From: Takakia lepidozioides
Taxonomy: Eukaryota; Streptophyta; Takakiopsida; Takakiales; Takakiaceae
Direction: 5' to 3'
Assembly: GCA_030704615.1 (NCBI GenBank)
Contig: JAKLZA010000174.1
Coordinates: forward strand, 1-20,000
Length of the DNA: 20,000 nucleotides
Shown piece after piece: positions 9,661 to 18,201 of this stretch. The position numbers were made by a program, and so were the translations under genes. Within the stretch, counting starts at the first letter, position 1. Every line of letters starts with the position of its first letter. Under the pieces are notes generated by a model that saw nothing but the letters and a program-made list of their open reading frames with translations, made no database searches and was not told where the DNA came from.

Positions 9661-10035
9661 TCCATGCCGCTGGCAGTTTAGCCATTTCTCCAAGGGGTTT
9701 AGCCACGCCAAGCTAGGGTTGTGTCTCTTGGACTCTAGGCTTCTTTCCACCGAGCTATGGCGGCTGTGAGGAAATCAGCAAGGTATTCTTGCTCTTTCGG
9801 CTCCCACACACCACCATAGTAGCCCTAAGCCATGAGGTGGTTGCCACAAACCAAGCCTTCTTTCTCACTTAGCCTCCCCAAACACGCCACTAAACTCAAT
9901 GGCAAACAACCAAGCCCTGCTGGTTCCCAGCCCTTGTGAGCACTCATTCAAGCACTCTCCTTGGCCATAGCATCTGTCTTAGAGCCTATTCCAGCCCCCT
10001 ACACCTGCTGCTTCAAGAGTTGCGCTCCCTTCAAG
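9661..10035 (-). other. 5' leader, unique stretch
   Basis: No open frame or repeat of note. The sequence is rich in CCAAGCC and AGCCCT strings similar to the neighbouring tandem block, and may be an old, diverged part of it. Confidence 0.4.
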
Positions 10036-10870
10036 CTTGAAGTTGAAACCCCAACTCACATAGGCCCTACAAGTGCTTTTCTTTCACTCCAAGTGGAAAC
10101 CAGCCCTAGACCTTCCGTTCTAGCTCTCTAAAGCTTGAAAACAAGAGCCTCAATGGGCTGAAGGCATGCTCCACACATGCCCCACTCTCACCATAAGAGA
10201 ATCAGCTCCTTTGCTTCATTTCTTGCACCCACAAACCTGAAAATACAAGCTTCAGCAGCTGAAAGCATGCTCCACATGCCCTACAGGGAAACCAGCCCCT
10301 TCCTTCCTTTCTTGCACTCCCACACCTGAAAGTGCAAGCCTTCACCAGGCTGATAGCATGCTCCACACATGCATTGCCCTCACATAAGGGAAGTCAGCCC
10401 TTCCCTCTTCTTGCTTGCCCTCCAAAGCTTGAAGATGGAAGCTTCAATGAGCTGAATACATGCTCCACACATGCAACCTCTTCACACAAGAGATATCAGC
10501 CCCCTATCTTGGCTCCTTGGCTCCTTGATGCTCTCTAAGACAAGACTAAGCACTCCACAGCCTTTGCCAAGCTCCTGAAACCCTAAGGCTTACATTTCCA
10601 GCCACAAGACACTTCTCTTGTGGTGCAAGAGCTCTTCTTCCAAGCTCTGAAACCCTAGGTGCACATTCCATGGCCTTGCCGCACCTCTTAGCTCCTGTTC
10701 CAGCCCTGCTCTTGCCATGACAAGAGCCCTCTCAATGCTGAAGCTCGAGATTGAAACCCAATCTCACCATACTCCACAAAGTGCACTGATTTGCCCCAAG
10801 CCAAATCAGCCCTTTTGCTTGGTCTTGCAATCCTTCACACAATGAAAGCTCGCATTCCCAAGTCCAGTTC
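10036..10870 (+). repeat. About 100-bp tandem repeat in the leader
   Basis: Units start near 10036, 10134, 10236, 10325 and 10428 with (C)CTGAAA or CTTGAA. They carry CAAGC(C)TTCA, then GCATGCTCCACACATGC, then AGCC(C)(C)TT and a TTGC(A/T)C stretch. Lengths run from about 89 to 115 bp. Units after 10545 are more diverged but keep CTGAAACCCTA and similar strings to about 10870. The copies differ by many substitutions and indels, so the array is old. In the element RNA, the GCATG..CATGC parts could pair locally. Confidence 0.75.
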
Positions 10871-11179
10871 TCAGCTTTGCCACCAAAGCCACTATAACCT
10901 GCTCTTGACTGGTCCTCTTCCCAATCGTGCTTGCTCATGCATGTACACAATCTGAACCATCAAGGTGCTCTGGAATTACCTGCAGCATGGTGCTTTCATC
11001 TCTGAAGCTGAAGATCGAATGCCAAGGTCTACCACCTCGTAACCCACATCGCCTCCGCTTCTAACAACCAAGAGCTCCACGGTGCTCCTTGCATAACAAC
11101 TTGGTTTCTCTCATTCTCAAGCAAAAACCACAAGTGCTACAACTAACTCGTATCTGGCACTCAGATAATCTTTCTCGAG
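10871..11179 (-). other. 5' leader next to the 5' LTR
   Basis: No open frame of note. The minus strand just after the LTR end reads CTCGAGAAAGATTATC. This is not the usual TGGTATCAGAGC primer site complementary to initiator tRNA-Met, and I cannot assign another tRNA. Confidence 0.45.
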
Positions 11180-11449
11180 TGATAAAGAAGAAGAATACAA
11201 GCACTGCAGCTCAGTTGAAGCATAAACTCATGCATATATAACCTCATCACTCAAATACAAGTCAAGCCAAGTGCACCCCACGCCATGGGGAATCCACACT
11301 ACGCGCCATAGCTAGGCGCGGTGAGGCTCAACTCGAGAAAGATGAGCGCGCTTGCCGTGAAGATAACCACTCCAGGGCCTAAATCTGCCTTGACCCCTGG
11401 ATTGACACTTGGGCCAATCCAAATGTCAATATGTAAAAGCTAGCTATTT
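11180..11449 (-). repeat. 5' LTR remnant
   Basis: This matches 479-762 along its full length with scattered substitutions and small indels (TGATAAAGAAGAAGAATACAAG at the start, CAATATGTAAA and AGCTATT at the end). The upstream (U3-like) part present in the 3' LTR at 763-994 is missing. Beyond 11449 the sequence is unrelated. Divergence between the two LTR copies indicates an old insertion, or errors in the assembly. Confidence 0.8.
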
Positions 11450-11992
11450 CGTGGAAGTGGCCTGTTCGGACTGGATCATGTCACCCCAGGAGCACCATGC
11501 CCAAGAGCAACCGGCAATCCCGTGTGAACTTACACACCGGGGGCTGCTATTTCATGAGCCAGAGCGAGCATGAGCCATGAGCAGAGTCGTAAGTGTGGAA
11601 AAAAACATGAGCAGCACTATTTTCCGGAAATGAGTGTCCGCGGGAATAGGGTTTAGGGTGCCACGGTCATAGGGGGAGAAGGACCTCCCGATGAAGGAGG
11701 TTCGGCAATGTTATTTAGAATTATATATTGAAAGGCAATGTTTCGCGAATGGTAGGGTGGTACTGCTCTGTACAATGGGGGCCCATTTCAGCCTACCAGC
11801 CATTGCAAAATCCACCCACACTCCCAATCCCAAACGAAATGAGCAATGACGCATTCTCGGAACGATGGACACAGAATAGAATAAAAAGAGGGCACAATGA
11901 GGTTTTTTGATCCACATGAATTGCATTTTGAAGCACGTCTACTGTGCTGATTGTGCCATCAAATCTTGAGCCCTGTGCCTACTGAATACAAG
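11450..11992. other. Intergenic stretch, nothing recognised
   Basis: Between the retroelement and the first paralogue. It holds small open frames with no domain and an AT-rich patch near 11710-11735 (TTATTTAGAATTATATATTG). I see no RNA gene or repeat. Confidence 0.5.
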
Positions 11993-12700
11993 TCACGTTG
12001 TCAATGGGACTTCGACTGCTCTCAGAACTAGCTCATGAGTCATGGGGCTCCTCCATGTAAAGTCGATTGCAGCCGTTGTACCGCCCCTAGTGATGTTCAC
12101 CACAATGTCCTGCCCTTCAATCATACCACCATCGAATATGGAAATCTTCACGTTTTCGTCGTCCACACCAATGCGAATGTCCCCATACAATGGAGAAGAG
12201 GAGCGCACTCCTCAGGAGAATAGGTCTCTCCGATGGAGTCCACCCACGTCCAGTGGCAGCAGTTCCACCGCAACAGCATAGCAGTGCGCCTTCTTCTGCA
12301 TGGGTGACCGTCGTAGCTGGGAAAATCGGAATCGAGGATGCGCAGGAGCCACGGACTCCTCAGACCAAGATCGTCACCCCGCTCGAAGGCGTAGTGGCCT
12401 ACGATATACTCAAAAGCCACCAATGTTTCCACAATCGAACCAGTATCTTCTCTGTAATCTGTGTACCAGATAACAATGTCTCCCGATGTGGCCGAATACA
12501 TTGCATAATCGATGCCTCCAAATGGGCAGTCGTCCCGGTTCCGGAAGCACGGCATCCTTGCAAAGGAGGACCTGAGGACGACTTGGATGCCGATGACCCT
12601 TGCGGACAGCTACGAAGCCCTTAGATTTTGGAAATGATGCGAAGCGGAAGAGCAGTCCGGCCTCCAATAATGGAGCATCTGGGTCCCACGTACCCACCGA
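11993..12700 (-). pseudogene. Unknown-family protein, copy 1 (RWNCC/DGGxIxG family), disrupted
   Basis: I do not recognise this family. The minus-strand frame from about 12605 to 12148 reads DDCPFGGIDYAMY, SGDIVIW, YAFERGDD, SPWLLRILDSDFPS and LRWNCCHWTWVDSIGE. A one-base shift near 12200 leads into PLYGDIRIGVDDE, ISIFDGGMIEGQDIVV and ELVLRAVEVPLTT, with the stop at 11993. It aligns throughout with the plus-strand copy at 12982-13671, about 45% identical by eye. Upstream, a TAG interrupts the same frame (about 12609). Another frame, from about 12697, may supply the true N-terminus (ASFPKSKGFVAVRKG). The repeated charged, aromatic and glycine pattern suggests a beta-rich fold, but that is inference. 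Confidence 0.65.
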
Positions 12701-12981
12701 CGGAGGTGAACGTGTTCATCACGCCAGCGGTGGATGAACCCATACATCTTTCTCATCAACAAGTTATAGTTTGAGATCTGCCACCGAAGTCCATCCCCCC
12801 GGATGGAAATTCGGCGCCGCATTTACATCGAAGAGGGGATGGACTTCGTCGTGTCCAGTGGCTATCGGCCCACCTGGCAGTGACTGCCCATAGTTTGCAT
12901 GGCAGGGTAGGAAACTGAAACGGCTACATTCATGCAGCAGCCAATCTTCATCGGTCCAGGATCCTGTAGGGGGAAATTTAA
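12701..12981. other. Head-to-head intergenic region with a decayed palindrome
   Basis: This separates the two divergent paralogues and would hold any shared promoter. At 12805-12826 lies a decayed copy of the GGAAATGCGG palindrome with a CG centre and one mismatch in each arm. No TATA box is obvious. Confidence 0.5.
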
Positions 12982-13671
12982 ATGTGCCCTGGAGTGTTTG
13001 TGAGGAATTGCAGCGTTAGCTTGAACTTTTTCCAGCCACCGCGCTTCCTCCTCCATCCGGGAGCTGCTGTCATTGAGCGTACTCCGCTACTCTTTTTCAA
13101 GGATGCCCGCCGAAATCCAGCCGACTGCCCTTATCATGGCCACGATTATGCTATGTTCAAACCAGAATCAGGAGACATCATTGTCTGGCTCTCTGTTTTC
13201 ACAGACGCTGCTGGAATCAAGCAAGAGTCTTTGCGCGCAATGGAGTATCTGGAGGGCTATTACCGCTTTGAGCGAGGTGAGGGCGAGGGTCAATGCGGTC
13301 CGTGGGTCCTGAAAATTGTTGACCTCGATATACCAAGCTGGAAAGGGATGCCGGACAGATCACGCACGGCCTCGCTTTGGCGCTGGAACTGCTGCCAGTG
13401 GACCAGGGAGGACGGCACCGGGGAAAACTATATACGTGCAGATCACTTTCCAGTGTATGGAGACATTCGGCTGAGTTGCGAAGACGAATCGCACGGGCAC
13501 ATGAGGCCCACAGTGACCTTGTCAATGTATGATGGTGGTATCATTGATGGACATGACATTGTCGTCGGCTCCAGCAAGGGCAGCAGAACGACCGAATTGC
13601 AGTTTACCTCGAGGTGCCGCAGCAGTGATGAGCTTGTTTTGAGGGGTATCGAAGTTCCGTCGACTTGGTGA
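12982..13671 (+). CDS. Unknown-family protein, copy 2 (RWNCC/DGGxIxG family), intact
   Basis: An open frame of 229 codons from ATG at 12982. The family part begins near the GAAVIERTPLLFF segment, about residue 27. CTTTTTCCAG at about 13026-13035 could be a splice acceptor, so the first 18 residues may be intron. Conserved with copy 1: DCPxxGxDYAM, SGDIxxW, FERG, PWxLxIxDxDxPS, RWNCCxWT, YGDIR, DGGxIxGxDIVV and ELVLRxxEVPxT. There is no signal peptide or membrane segment in the conserved part. Conservation of protein motifs despite heavy DNA divergence indicates past selection on the protein. An AATAAA signal lies 70 bp after the stop. Function unknown. Confidence 0.7.
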   Translation: MCPGVFVRNCSVSLNFFQPPRFLLHPGAAVIERTPLLFFKDARRNPADCPYHGHDYAMFKPESGDIIVWLSVFTDAAGIKQESLRAMEYLEGYYRFERGEGEGQCGPWVLKIVDLDIPSWKGMPDRSRTASLWRWNCCQWTREDGTGENYIRADHFPVYGDIRLSCEDESHGHMRPTVTLSMYDGGIIDGHDIVVGSSKGSRTTELQFTSRCRSSDELVLRGIEVPSTW

Positions 13672-13740
13672 AGCCCATGTAGAAGGAGGAAGGGCTTAGT
13701 TTTGTCTGCAGTTGGTAAATGTGAGACATCGTGTCCGATC

Positions 13741-13746
13741 AATAAA
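13741..13746 (+). terminator. Polyadenylation signal AATAAA
   Basis: A perfect AATAAA 70 bp downstream of the stop of the plus-strand unknown-family gene. Position and strand fit its 3' end. Confidence 0.5.
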
Positions 13747-13843
13747 CCCATCGTACCTCACTTCTGTGGTGTCATGAATGAGTAACCGCATGTGTCAAGA
13801 ATATACCAGAGTAACGCCATGTCGGACATTGAAATTCCATGTC

Positions 13844-14537
13844 GGAAATGCGGTGCCGCATTTTGTCCGCATTTCACAATGGAATGCGGTGCATCATTTC
13901 CGTCCAGGTACACGAAATACCAACGGGTCTATAAATTGACAGAAACGAGGTTGGCATTGCAAATGCGGCGACGCATTTCCAGCTTGGCAATGGAAACTTC
14001 TTTTTGGACAAGGGAATGCGGTGCCGCATTTCCGTCCAACACTTCGAAAAGTGTGACATTTCCGACCAGCGCGATGGAATGCGTTACCGCATTTCCGTGA
14101 GAGGGTCTGCAAATGGACAAATTGCGATGTCCGTTCTGGAAATGCGGCGCCGCATTTCCATGTCCGTCATCGACTTTTTTTTTACAATGGAATGCGGTGC
14201 CAATTTTTGCTGATGGGCCTGCAGTTCGAACAACGACCATCCCCAATATGGAAATGCGGCACCGCATTTTCAATTCCGCCATCGACCTCCTTGTTCGACC
14301 TCCTTGTTCGACCTCTGTAAGCGTGTGGCATCCATGCAATGAGCGGGAGAGGCCAAAACTGGCGTGTGGACAAAGGAAATTTTGGAAATGCGGCACCGCA
14401 TTTCCAATCAGATTACTTTTTACTATGCCAACATTGAAATGGAAAATTTAGTCCCTCCCCTGTTTTGGAAATGCGGTGCCGCATTTCCAAAAGAGGTTCT
14501 TAGAGTTGCCAAAATTTTGGAAATGCGGTGCCCATTT
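13844..14537. repeat. Palindrome cluster 1 (about 11 copies, unrelated spacers)
   Basis: Copies of the 22-bp palindrome (half-site GGAAATGCGG) start near 13844, 13881, 13961, 14013, 14076, 14139, 14189, 14250, 14384, 14467 and 14519. About seven are near-perfect, while those at 13881, 13961, 14189 and 14519 have lost bases in one arm. Spacing is irregular, about 37-135 bp, and spacers do not resemble one another, apart from a short CGACCTCCTTGTT duplication near 14283-14310. Centres seen are TG, CG, TA and CA. The cluster lies between the 3' end of the plus-strand unknown gene and the 3' end of the minus-strand methyltransferase-like gene. Confidence 0.85.
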
Positions 14538-14673
14538 CTGATTTTGGGAGCGTCGTGGTTTGGGCGATTGTGGCTGGAATGCACACTGGAGAGGGGTCAC
14601 GAATGTCGGGCAGAATTTCCTTTATATACTCTGGAAGAGAATTTACATTTACAGAGACTTCATTAAAATTCTA

Positions 14674-17600
14674 TTAATCTTGAAAATCATCCGAATCCTC
14701 ATCCTGTTCTAGACTGTCCTGCTCCGCCTCCACCCCCTCAGTGCCTTTCTCATCTCCAGCGGACTGCTCGTTGGCCAGGCTTTCGAAAATCCCATCTTCC
14801 CCTTGCGGAACTGTCCATCTCACCTCCGTTGGGTCGTCTTCCTCCCTGTCTGCGTCGCTCTCATCCGCTGAATCACATATGTACTTTCGTACCCGTCTAC
14901 CTGTCTGAGCTGCTGCCAACTCTTTCCTTATCCTTCTGTCCTCCCTAGCCCTCTCCAAAATCTGCTCTACTTTACTGGGATTCTCACTTCTTCTAATCGC
15001 TGTATTTGCGAGTTTAGCTGCATAACTAGGAAGGGAGTAGTCCCTCACCGGGCTCGTCATGAAGTCGGCCCTCGCAAAGAACGGGACATTCTTCCTGGCA
15101 GGAAGTGTAGGCCCTACATGTTTCGACCCGGACCCTGCAATCCTGCACATGACAATCATCAACGAGACTAATGAGAACCACAGTCGGGAAATTCGTTTGA
15201 CAAAATGACCCAGAAGGCTTTGCAAACTTACAATGTTTGCACTCACTCGTATTCCGGGTTCTCCTCCGCATCAATGTCCACTGTGTCTTCCTCGGACTCC
15301 GACGAATCCGAGGAGACTTCCGCTCTGTCGGGAGCCTTAACATTCCGTTGCAGCCCTTCCAGATGGGATCCCCACACGGATGAATCCTCCTCGTAGGCAA
15401 AGAGGTGCCGGTCGGAAAACCGCCCAGCCCACATTGAGGCACCTGTTACAATGCCATCCACACATTACCACATGGCGCTTCAGATGTTGCGAACTACATC
15501 CTAACGAGAATTTGCAGAACAGCATAGATCAAGATTCTGCATACCTGTCCCACAGATGAGGTCGAGCACTGTGCCCTCCACGTCTGTGCATGTCTCCATA
15601 ATTGTCTGAATGAAGGCAGGGCTCCGAGTCCGTGAGTACCGCAGGGGTTCCGTTGAAGTGAGGCTATGAGGGAGAAGTTCCTTGGGAACGTTGTTGAACA
15701 GAACGTCGTAATCGAGGGGTCGCAGTTCGGGTCAACCTTTCCTCCCTCCTTCCGGAAAGCAAAGGTGGAGTTCTCCTTCACAAAGCAGTATGCATCGAAC
15801 TGCTTCGTCTGCATACACAGGGGGAACGATTAGAAACCGAATGCGGCACCGCATTTGAAAACACCCCAAGCAAATGAATGGACGAGTGCCAGTGTCGTAA
15901 TCACCTTCTTCCCTTCCGACCGAAGGCCCAGTGTGTTGATGCACGTCCACTTCTTTTTCAGAATCGGGACGGCGCTCTTGCGGGTCCACTTCGCAATTCC
16001 TGTCTGAGTGTTTTTTCCTCTGCTCGCCAGGACAACCACACAGCCTCTGTCGTCCAACACCATGCGGGCAAGCCCGAATCCTTTCTTCCAAAAGTCCTCC
16101 GAGTACCTGTTCCAAGATGGCAAAGCTTGCAGTCCTTCCACAGGCTCTCCGTCCGGAATATCCAAGATGATCATATCGCAAGACCACTCGGTGGCATTTC
16201 CGCCCCTCCTACAATCCTTGTCTGCACACCCTCTCAAAGAACGAGACCATATTCTGAAATCCTGGGGTGTCGGAAGGCTCTTCGGCAGTCGCCTTCTTCA
16301 GTGCTCTGCCCTTCAGACCCTCCATGGTCTTCATGTATGCCAACTTGGCTGCCCGTCCATCCAAAGCCGCCAAGAAACTCTCATTTACACACTGGACTAC
16401 TGTTTCGGGAGCCACTTTCGGCCTCTTCATTTCCACCGGCTCGAAAGGGTGCCCCCCTGGGGGGTTGAAGAGTGCCTTCTTTGCCGAGCCAGTTCTCGTG
16501 CCTCTCGTGACAACGGTGGGCACAGGGGAGGCAGCCTGCGTTTGGGGGGTGGGCTGGTTGCAAAGTCTCCATCGGAGTCCTCTTCCTCACCCCTCTCCTG
16601 AACAGGCTGTTCTTCTGCTTCTTCGTTTTGGCGGGTGTCACAACAGCTGCTCCTTGCTGGCGAGTCCTCTTCTTCGACCCCTTCTGTTGGGCCTGCACAG
16701 CTGCATCCACCGTCTTTTGTGCCATCTCAGCTGCCTTTCTGGATTCTTCCAGAGCAGCAGATTCCTTTGCCGACTTTGGCCCAGCAGGGACACGTCTTTC
16801 CTTTCTCTTCTCTTCTGCCAAGGCGTGCAGATCTTTCTCAGACTCGTCAACAATACCGCCAGACATGTCCAGGTCATCCAACGAGATGCGCGGGATGCCA
16901 TTGTTTCTGCATCTCGGGTGTGTAGACACAGCTTGGGCCCGCCACGGTCCAAGCCATGAAGAACGGGGGCTCTTGAGCCAGGGCCCCTGTCTGAAGGAGC
17001 ACGTATTTCATATACCTGCAAGGCAGTCAGCATGCGTGAGCAAAGTTGAGACCAACCTACTGCAGAGTGCCACCGAAAAAACATAAAATGCGAATGCGGT
17101 GCCGCATTTCCGACAAACCTCGTAACCAGGCTTCGCATACAAGGGCAGCTGTGCTTCACCTGTAAACAATTCGCATTGCAGCTTTCCCCGCTCCCTCCTG
17201 ATGTGTAAACTCCACGCTCCTTCTTGCTGTCTGTAGCTCTCTGGCGAAAAGGTTGTCCTTGTACGCACATCTGAAACGTGTCACGTAGTCTTCCAATGTC
17301 TGTTCCATCCCATTTGACGTACAAGCCGAACGAATTTGTGTGCATTACGACTTGCTCCTTCGCATTCGACATTACCTGCGATTCCCAAATGCATTGTCAC
17401 GTAGCAGTTCAGGGAATTCATTTCAGAAAAGCAAATCTGGGGAAGTACCTTGAATTACCTGGAACCACCAAGTCATGCGGTTGAGCCACACATCCACTGC
17501 AGGTCGGAAACTTCGAGTGGAAAAGACCACATTGTCCTTATGCTCTCGGATGCATTCCAGATCGACAGCCACCGTGTCTGCCATTTCCGATCCAATGTCA

Positions 17601-18122
17601 GGAGCTGGAAGAGAGTGGCTATTGCTAGGAAGGAACTTCAGTGCATTGAAACCTCACCTTCTCTTTCGCCTCCACACATGCCGTTGAGAGGTGATGCAGT
17701 TTCTCCAATTGCATGGTCGGCTGCATGGCCCGAGAATAGTGTTTTGCAATCTCGGGGATGAAGTCCTTTCCAAGTGCCGGATCTGCAATTGCCACCAGCT
17801 TCACAAGCTTTGACTTGACTTTCCCGTTCGTGCGATCTTCCACAGGCGTTGGTCTCAGCAGAATGCAAATCAGGGAAACGCAAGATGGCGCATCTGCTTC
17901 CTCATTGGCGTCCCTTGCGATCTCTCAAGGTTCGAAAGAAGAACAGTGCGCGATGACTGAGGAGACACGCAACCGGTGATGCTTGGGTTCGAAAGGTTTG
18001 GTGGACTTTGCGTCATTACGAAATTCGAATCGTTCAGGTACGCCTGCCGTCCGAAAAACAAACATCATTATCCAACGGTCCCGCGCCGCCTCATGCCCTT
18101 CAGTCAGATAGAGTGCCGACAT
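14674..18122 (-). CDS. Multi-exon gene with a permuted (beta-class) methyltransferase-like domain
   Basis: Exons inferred from open frames plus GT/AG borders: 18122-17658, 17604-17459, 17375-17160, 17015-15905, 15808-15545, 15442-15247 and 15142-14674 (stop TAA). Five of six junctions keep the frame; the first (17657-17605) does not. Total is near 950 codons. The N-terminal half is unrecognised (KLVKLVAIADPALGKDF, PAVDVWLNRMTWWFQ, RELQTARRSVEFTHQEGAG). The middle is charged and low-complexity, likely nuclear (EEKRKERR, GSKKRTRQQ). Then come CDMIILDIPDG (DIPDG at 16148-16162) and GLARMVLDDRGCVVVLAS, and after an intron AFIQTIMETCTDVEGTVLDL, leading to DLICGT, completed over the next junction as GASMWAGR and FAYEED. 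Motif IV before motif I is the beta-class N4-cytosine/N6-adenine methyltransferase order. DIPDG replaces the usual (D/N/S)PPY/W, so activity is doubtful. The tail is acidic. One in-frame TGA (near 17925) and at least four one-base breaks are present. Confidence 0.6.
15143..15246 (-). other. Intron of the methyltransferase-like gene (last)
   Basis: The donor is a perfect GTGAGT and the acceptor is GTCATGTGCAG. It is 104 bp long and the reading frame continues across it (phase 2). An alternative reading is that the upstream exon ends at the in-frame TGA just past the donor. Confidence 0.65.
15443..15544 (-). other. Intron splitting the SAM-binding motif
   Basis: Donor ACAG/GTATGC, acceptor GTAACAG/GTGCC, 102 bp. 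Splicing joins DLICGT to GASMWAGR in phase, producing the DLxCGTG pattern. The join makes protein sense only if the intron is removed, which supports both the intron and the methyltransferase call. Confidence 0.75.
15809..15904 (-). other. Intron carrying a palindrome copy
   Basis: Donor AAG/GTGATT and acceptor CTGTGTATGCAG, 96 bp, phase 0. Inside, at 15839-15856, is one copy of the palindrome core with a TG/CA centre. The copy fills about a fifth of the intron. Confidence 0.7.
17016..17159 (-). other. Intron carrying a palindrome copy
   Basis: Donor CAG/GTGAAG and acceptor CTGACTGCCTTGCAG, 144 bp. The frame is kept (an AG plus G codon spans the junction). A palindrome copy with a TG/CA centre sits at 17092-17110. 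Confidence 0.75.
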
Positions 18123-18201
18123 GTGCAGCAATTCCGTTGCTCCACGTGTTCACATTTCAAGGCATTTCCGTCCCAGCGTCTGATGAGTTGGAGCGAAAAT
18201 G

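Larger units (their letters stand above)
479..11449 (-). mobile_element. Degenerate Ty3/gypsy LTR retrotransposon with a cytosine methyltransferase domain
   Basis: On the minus strand the order is LTR remnant, leader, gag, protease, C5-cytosine methyltransferase, reverse transcriptase, RNase H, integrase, polypurine tract and LTR. RT before integrase is the Ty3/gypsy order. The termini are defined by a direct repeat: 479-762 matches 11180-11449. The left LTR continues to 994, with TGTGTGG at its minus-strand start and TATCA at its end. The full span is about 11 kb, long for a gypsy element because of the 2.7 kb leader and the extra enzyme domain. I find no matching target-site duplication at the outer edges and no standard tRNA primer site beside 11180. 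Many frame breaks mean this copy probably cannot act by itself. Confidence 0.88.

Noticed and set aside
11140-11180. Primer-binding site next to the 5' LTR
   Set aside because: No stretch matches the tRNA-Met type or any other tRNA 3' end I can recall with confidence, so it is not listed as a feature.
11640-11660. Telomere-like TAGGGTTTAGGG
   Set aside because: Barely two units, with no tandem extension; chance is enough.
13874-14451. Overlapping frames of 60-155 codons on both strands
   Set aside because: They are made by palindrome cluster 1, with the same peptide strings as in cluster 2.
15878-16959. Plus-strand frames near 200 codons opposite the methyltransferase-like gene
   Set aside because: Composition is Ser/Leu/Pro-rich as expected for the complement of acidic and lysine-rich coding sequence; motifs and splice signals lie on the minus strand.
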